Below, piece by piece: positions 6,911 through 7,773 of a stretch of DNA of 7,773 bases. The notes under the pieces were generated by a model that was not told the origin of the DNA, made no database searches, and worked only from the letters and a program-made list of their open reading frames with translations. The stretch spans positions 1-7,773 of the forward strand of contig SKZL01000187.1 in assembly GCA_007127395.1 (NCBI GenBank). The letters run 5' to 3'. The stretch is from Balneolaceae bacterium (GTDB lineage: Bacteria > Bacteroidota > Rhodothermia > Balneolales > Balneolaceae). A program made the translations under genes and the position numbers. Positions within the stretch are counted from its first letter, which is position 1, and every line of letters starts with the position of its first letter.

Positions 6911-6935
6911 AAGATCATATGGTTACATCTTTTTT
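6911..6935 (+). terminator. Weak candidate terminator after murQ
   Basis: AAGAT (6911-6915) pairs with ATCTT (6927-6931) across an 11-base loop and leads into a T-run (6930-6935). The stem is short and AT-rich. The position, about 20 bases after the murQ stop and before a new gene with its own spacer, is the main support. Confidence 0.25.
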
Positions 6936-6960
6936 AAATGATTGCAATAGAAGCATGTAA

Positions 6961-6978
6961 ATTGATTCTGTAATCAAT
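6961..6978 (+). promoter_or_regulatory. Perfect 7-bp dyad, possible operator upstream of the TonB-family gene
   Basis: ATTGATT (6961-6967) and AATCAAT (6972-6978) are exact reverse complements around CTGT. The dyad lies 70 bases before the TTG start, where a dimeric regulator could bind; TTGATT inside it could also serve as a loose -35 box. It is not followed by T's, so it does not look like a terminator. The rest of the 6891-7047 spacer shows only the palindrome ATTGCAAT (6941-6948). Confidence 0.3.
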
Positions 6979-7047
6979 AGCCTTCTGAGAATAATCCATA
7001 AGCGTAAATTCATTATTTAGATTACACCGTTTTAAACACTCGTTTCA

Positions 7048-7725
7048 TTGAATAAATATCCTAAAAATCAACGGTTACCAGATTCTGTATATAGAATTCT
7101 GATACTATGCTCAATTTCCATCGTCTTGGTGATGATGATTCTTTTGGTACGTTTTTGGCCCGTTACCCAATACGAACCATCACTCAATTTTGAGGTATTT
7201 GAGCAGGAAATTGTTGTTTTAGATGATATTGAAATAACCCGGCAGGAGACATCTCCACCGCCGCCCCCCCGGCCTCAAATGCCAATTCCGGTTCCACAGG
7301 ATGAAATTATTGATGTTGAAATTGAATTTGATATGGATCTTGATCTTCCTGATCTGCCGGATCTTGATCCGGGATTTGGTACAGGCCTGACTGGCAGTGA
7401 AGCCAGGATCGTCAGTAATCCTCAAATACCGCCAACTGTAGTGCGTATTGTTGAAGCGTTAGCACCTGAAAGGGTTCCTGAAGAGTATAGAGGAAAGCTT
7501 GAAATGATCGTTAACTTTTTGGTGGATGAGAACGGTGATGTGGAGGAAGCCAGTATCATGGAGATCCGGTTGTATGACGATGAGGGTAATTTTGAACAAC
7601 TACCTTTTGTACAGTATGGATTGATGGATGCTGTATTGAGAGCCGCAATGCAGTGGAGATTCAGGCCTGCAAGACAAGATGGAGAGACCGTAAAGGCGTA
7701 TACAAGACAGAGATTTAATTATTAA
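7048..7725 (+). CDS. TonB-family energy transducer
   Basis: TonB proteins pass energy from an ExbB-ExbD proton channel to outer-membrane receptors. Seen: 225 residues; a short basic N-terminus, one membrane anchor (about 16-36), a periplasmic linker, and a C-terminal TonB domain (about 140-223) with EEYRGKLEMIVNFLVDENGD (145-164), AVLRAAMQWRFRPARQDGE (195-213) and VKAYTRQRFNY at the end, in the expected order. The linker has a short proline run (70-74) followed by an unusual acidic stretch (85-107) of alternating Asp/Glu and hydrophobic residues. The start is taken as TTG at 7048: an in-frame TAA lies at 7033-7035, no ATG or GTG lies between, and the first ATG (residue 29) would cut the anchor in half. 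No exbB, exbD or receptor gene is in the window, so its partner is unknown. Confidence 0.85.
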   Translation: MNKYPKNQRLPDSVYRILILCSISIVLVMMILLVRFWPVTQYEPSLNFEVFEQEIVVLDDIEITRQETSPPPPPRPQMPIPVPQDEIIDVEIEFDMDLDLPDLPDLDPGFGTGLTGSEARIVSNPQIPPTVVRIVEALAPERVPEEYRGKLEMIVNFLVDENGDVEEASIMEIRLYDDEGNFEQLPFVQYGLMDAVLRAAMQWRFRPARQDGETVKAYTRQRFNY

Positions 7726-7773
7726 AATTTATTCTCTGTTCCATCCGTTTATCCTGATTTTAATTTCCGATTT

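Noticed and set aside
7729..7773. Possible C-terminus of a convergent minus-strand gene (frame reading KSEIKIRINGWNRE then TAA, entering from the right edge).
   Set aside because: Only 14 open codons in an AT-rich stretch; this is easily chance and there is no family signal. The next stretch of sequence would settle it.

Overview
The window is an AT-rich piece of bacterial chromosome with all recognisable genes on the plus strand. It looks like a Gram-negative member of the Bacteroidota/Rhodothermota/Balneolota group. The grounds are inference: weak or absent Shine-Dalgarno sequences, a TonB-type protein, a stand-alone carotenoid-type synthase, a ~500-residue biotin carboxylase, and AT-rich spacers with sequences resembling the TTTG / TAnnTTTG promoters of Bacteroidota. 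I cannot name a species. I saw no tRNA, rRNA, insertion sequence, CRISPR array or phage gene.

Left part (1-2469): the last codons of a probable upstream gene run into an 808-residue membrane protein through a TAATG stop/start overlap. The large protein has about a dozen membrane segments with a GT-C glycosyltransferase-like layout, a soluble domain expected on the periplasmic side, and at its C-terminus what I read as two tandem SPOR-like peptidoglycan-binding domains. A very AT-rich 210-base spacer with weak terminator and promoter candidates follows.

Middle part (2680-3642): a complete phytoene/squalene synthase family gene with both aspartate-rich motifs, probably making phytoene for carotenoids. 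A 10-codon leader ORF ends immediately before its ATG. A spacer with a perfect 8-bp hairpin follows.

Right part (3757-6890): three tightly packed genes, probably one transcript: an alpha/beta-hydrolase-fold esterase-family protein whose nucleophile serine position is alanine, a biotin carboxylase (AccC-type), and the MurNAc-6-phosphate etherase MurQ (cell-wall recycling). After a 157-base spacer with a perfect 7-bp dyad comes a TonB-family energy transducer with a TTG start (7048-7725). The last 48 bases hold no gene I can support.

The genes are largely housekeeping. The best leads are the membrane glycosyltransferase/SPOR fusion, which would put a sugar transferase at the division septum or at stripped peptidoglycan, and the apparently inactive esterase at the head of the accC-murQ cluster. 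I did not find a clearly new multi-gene system.
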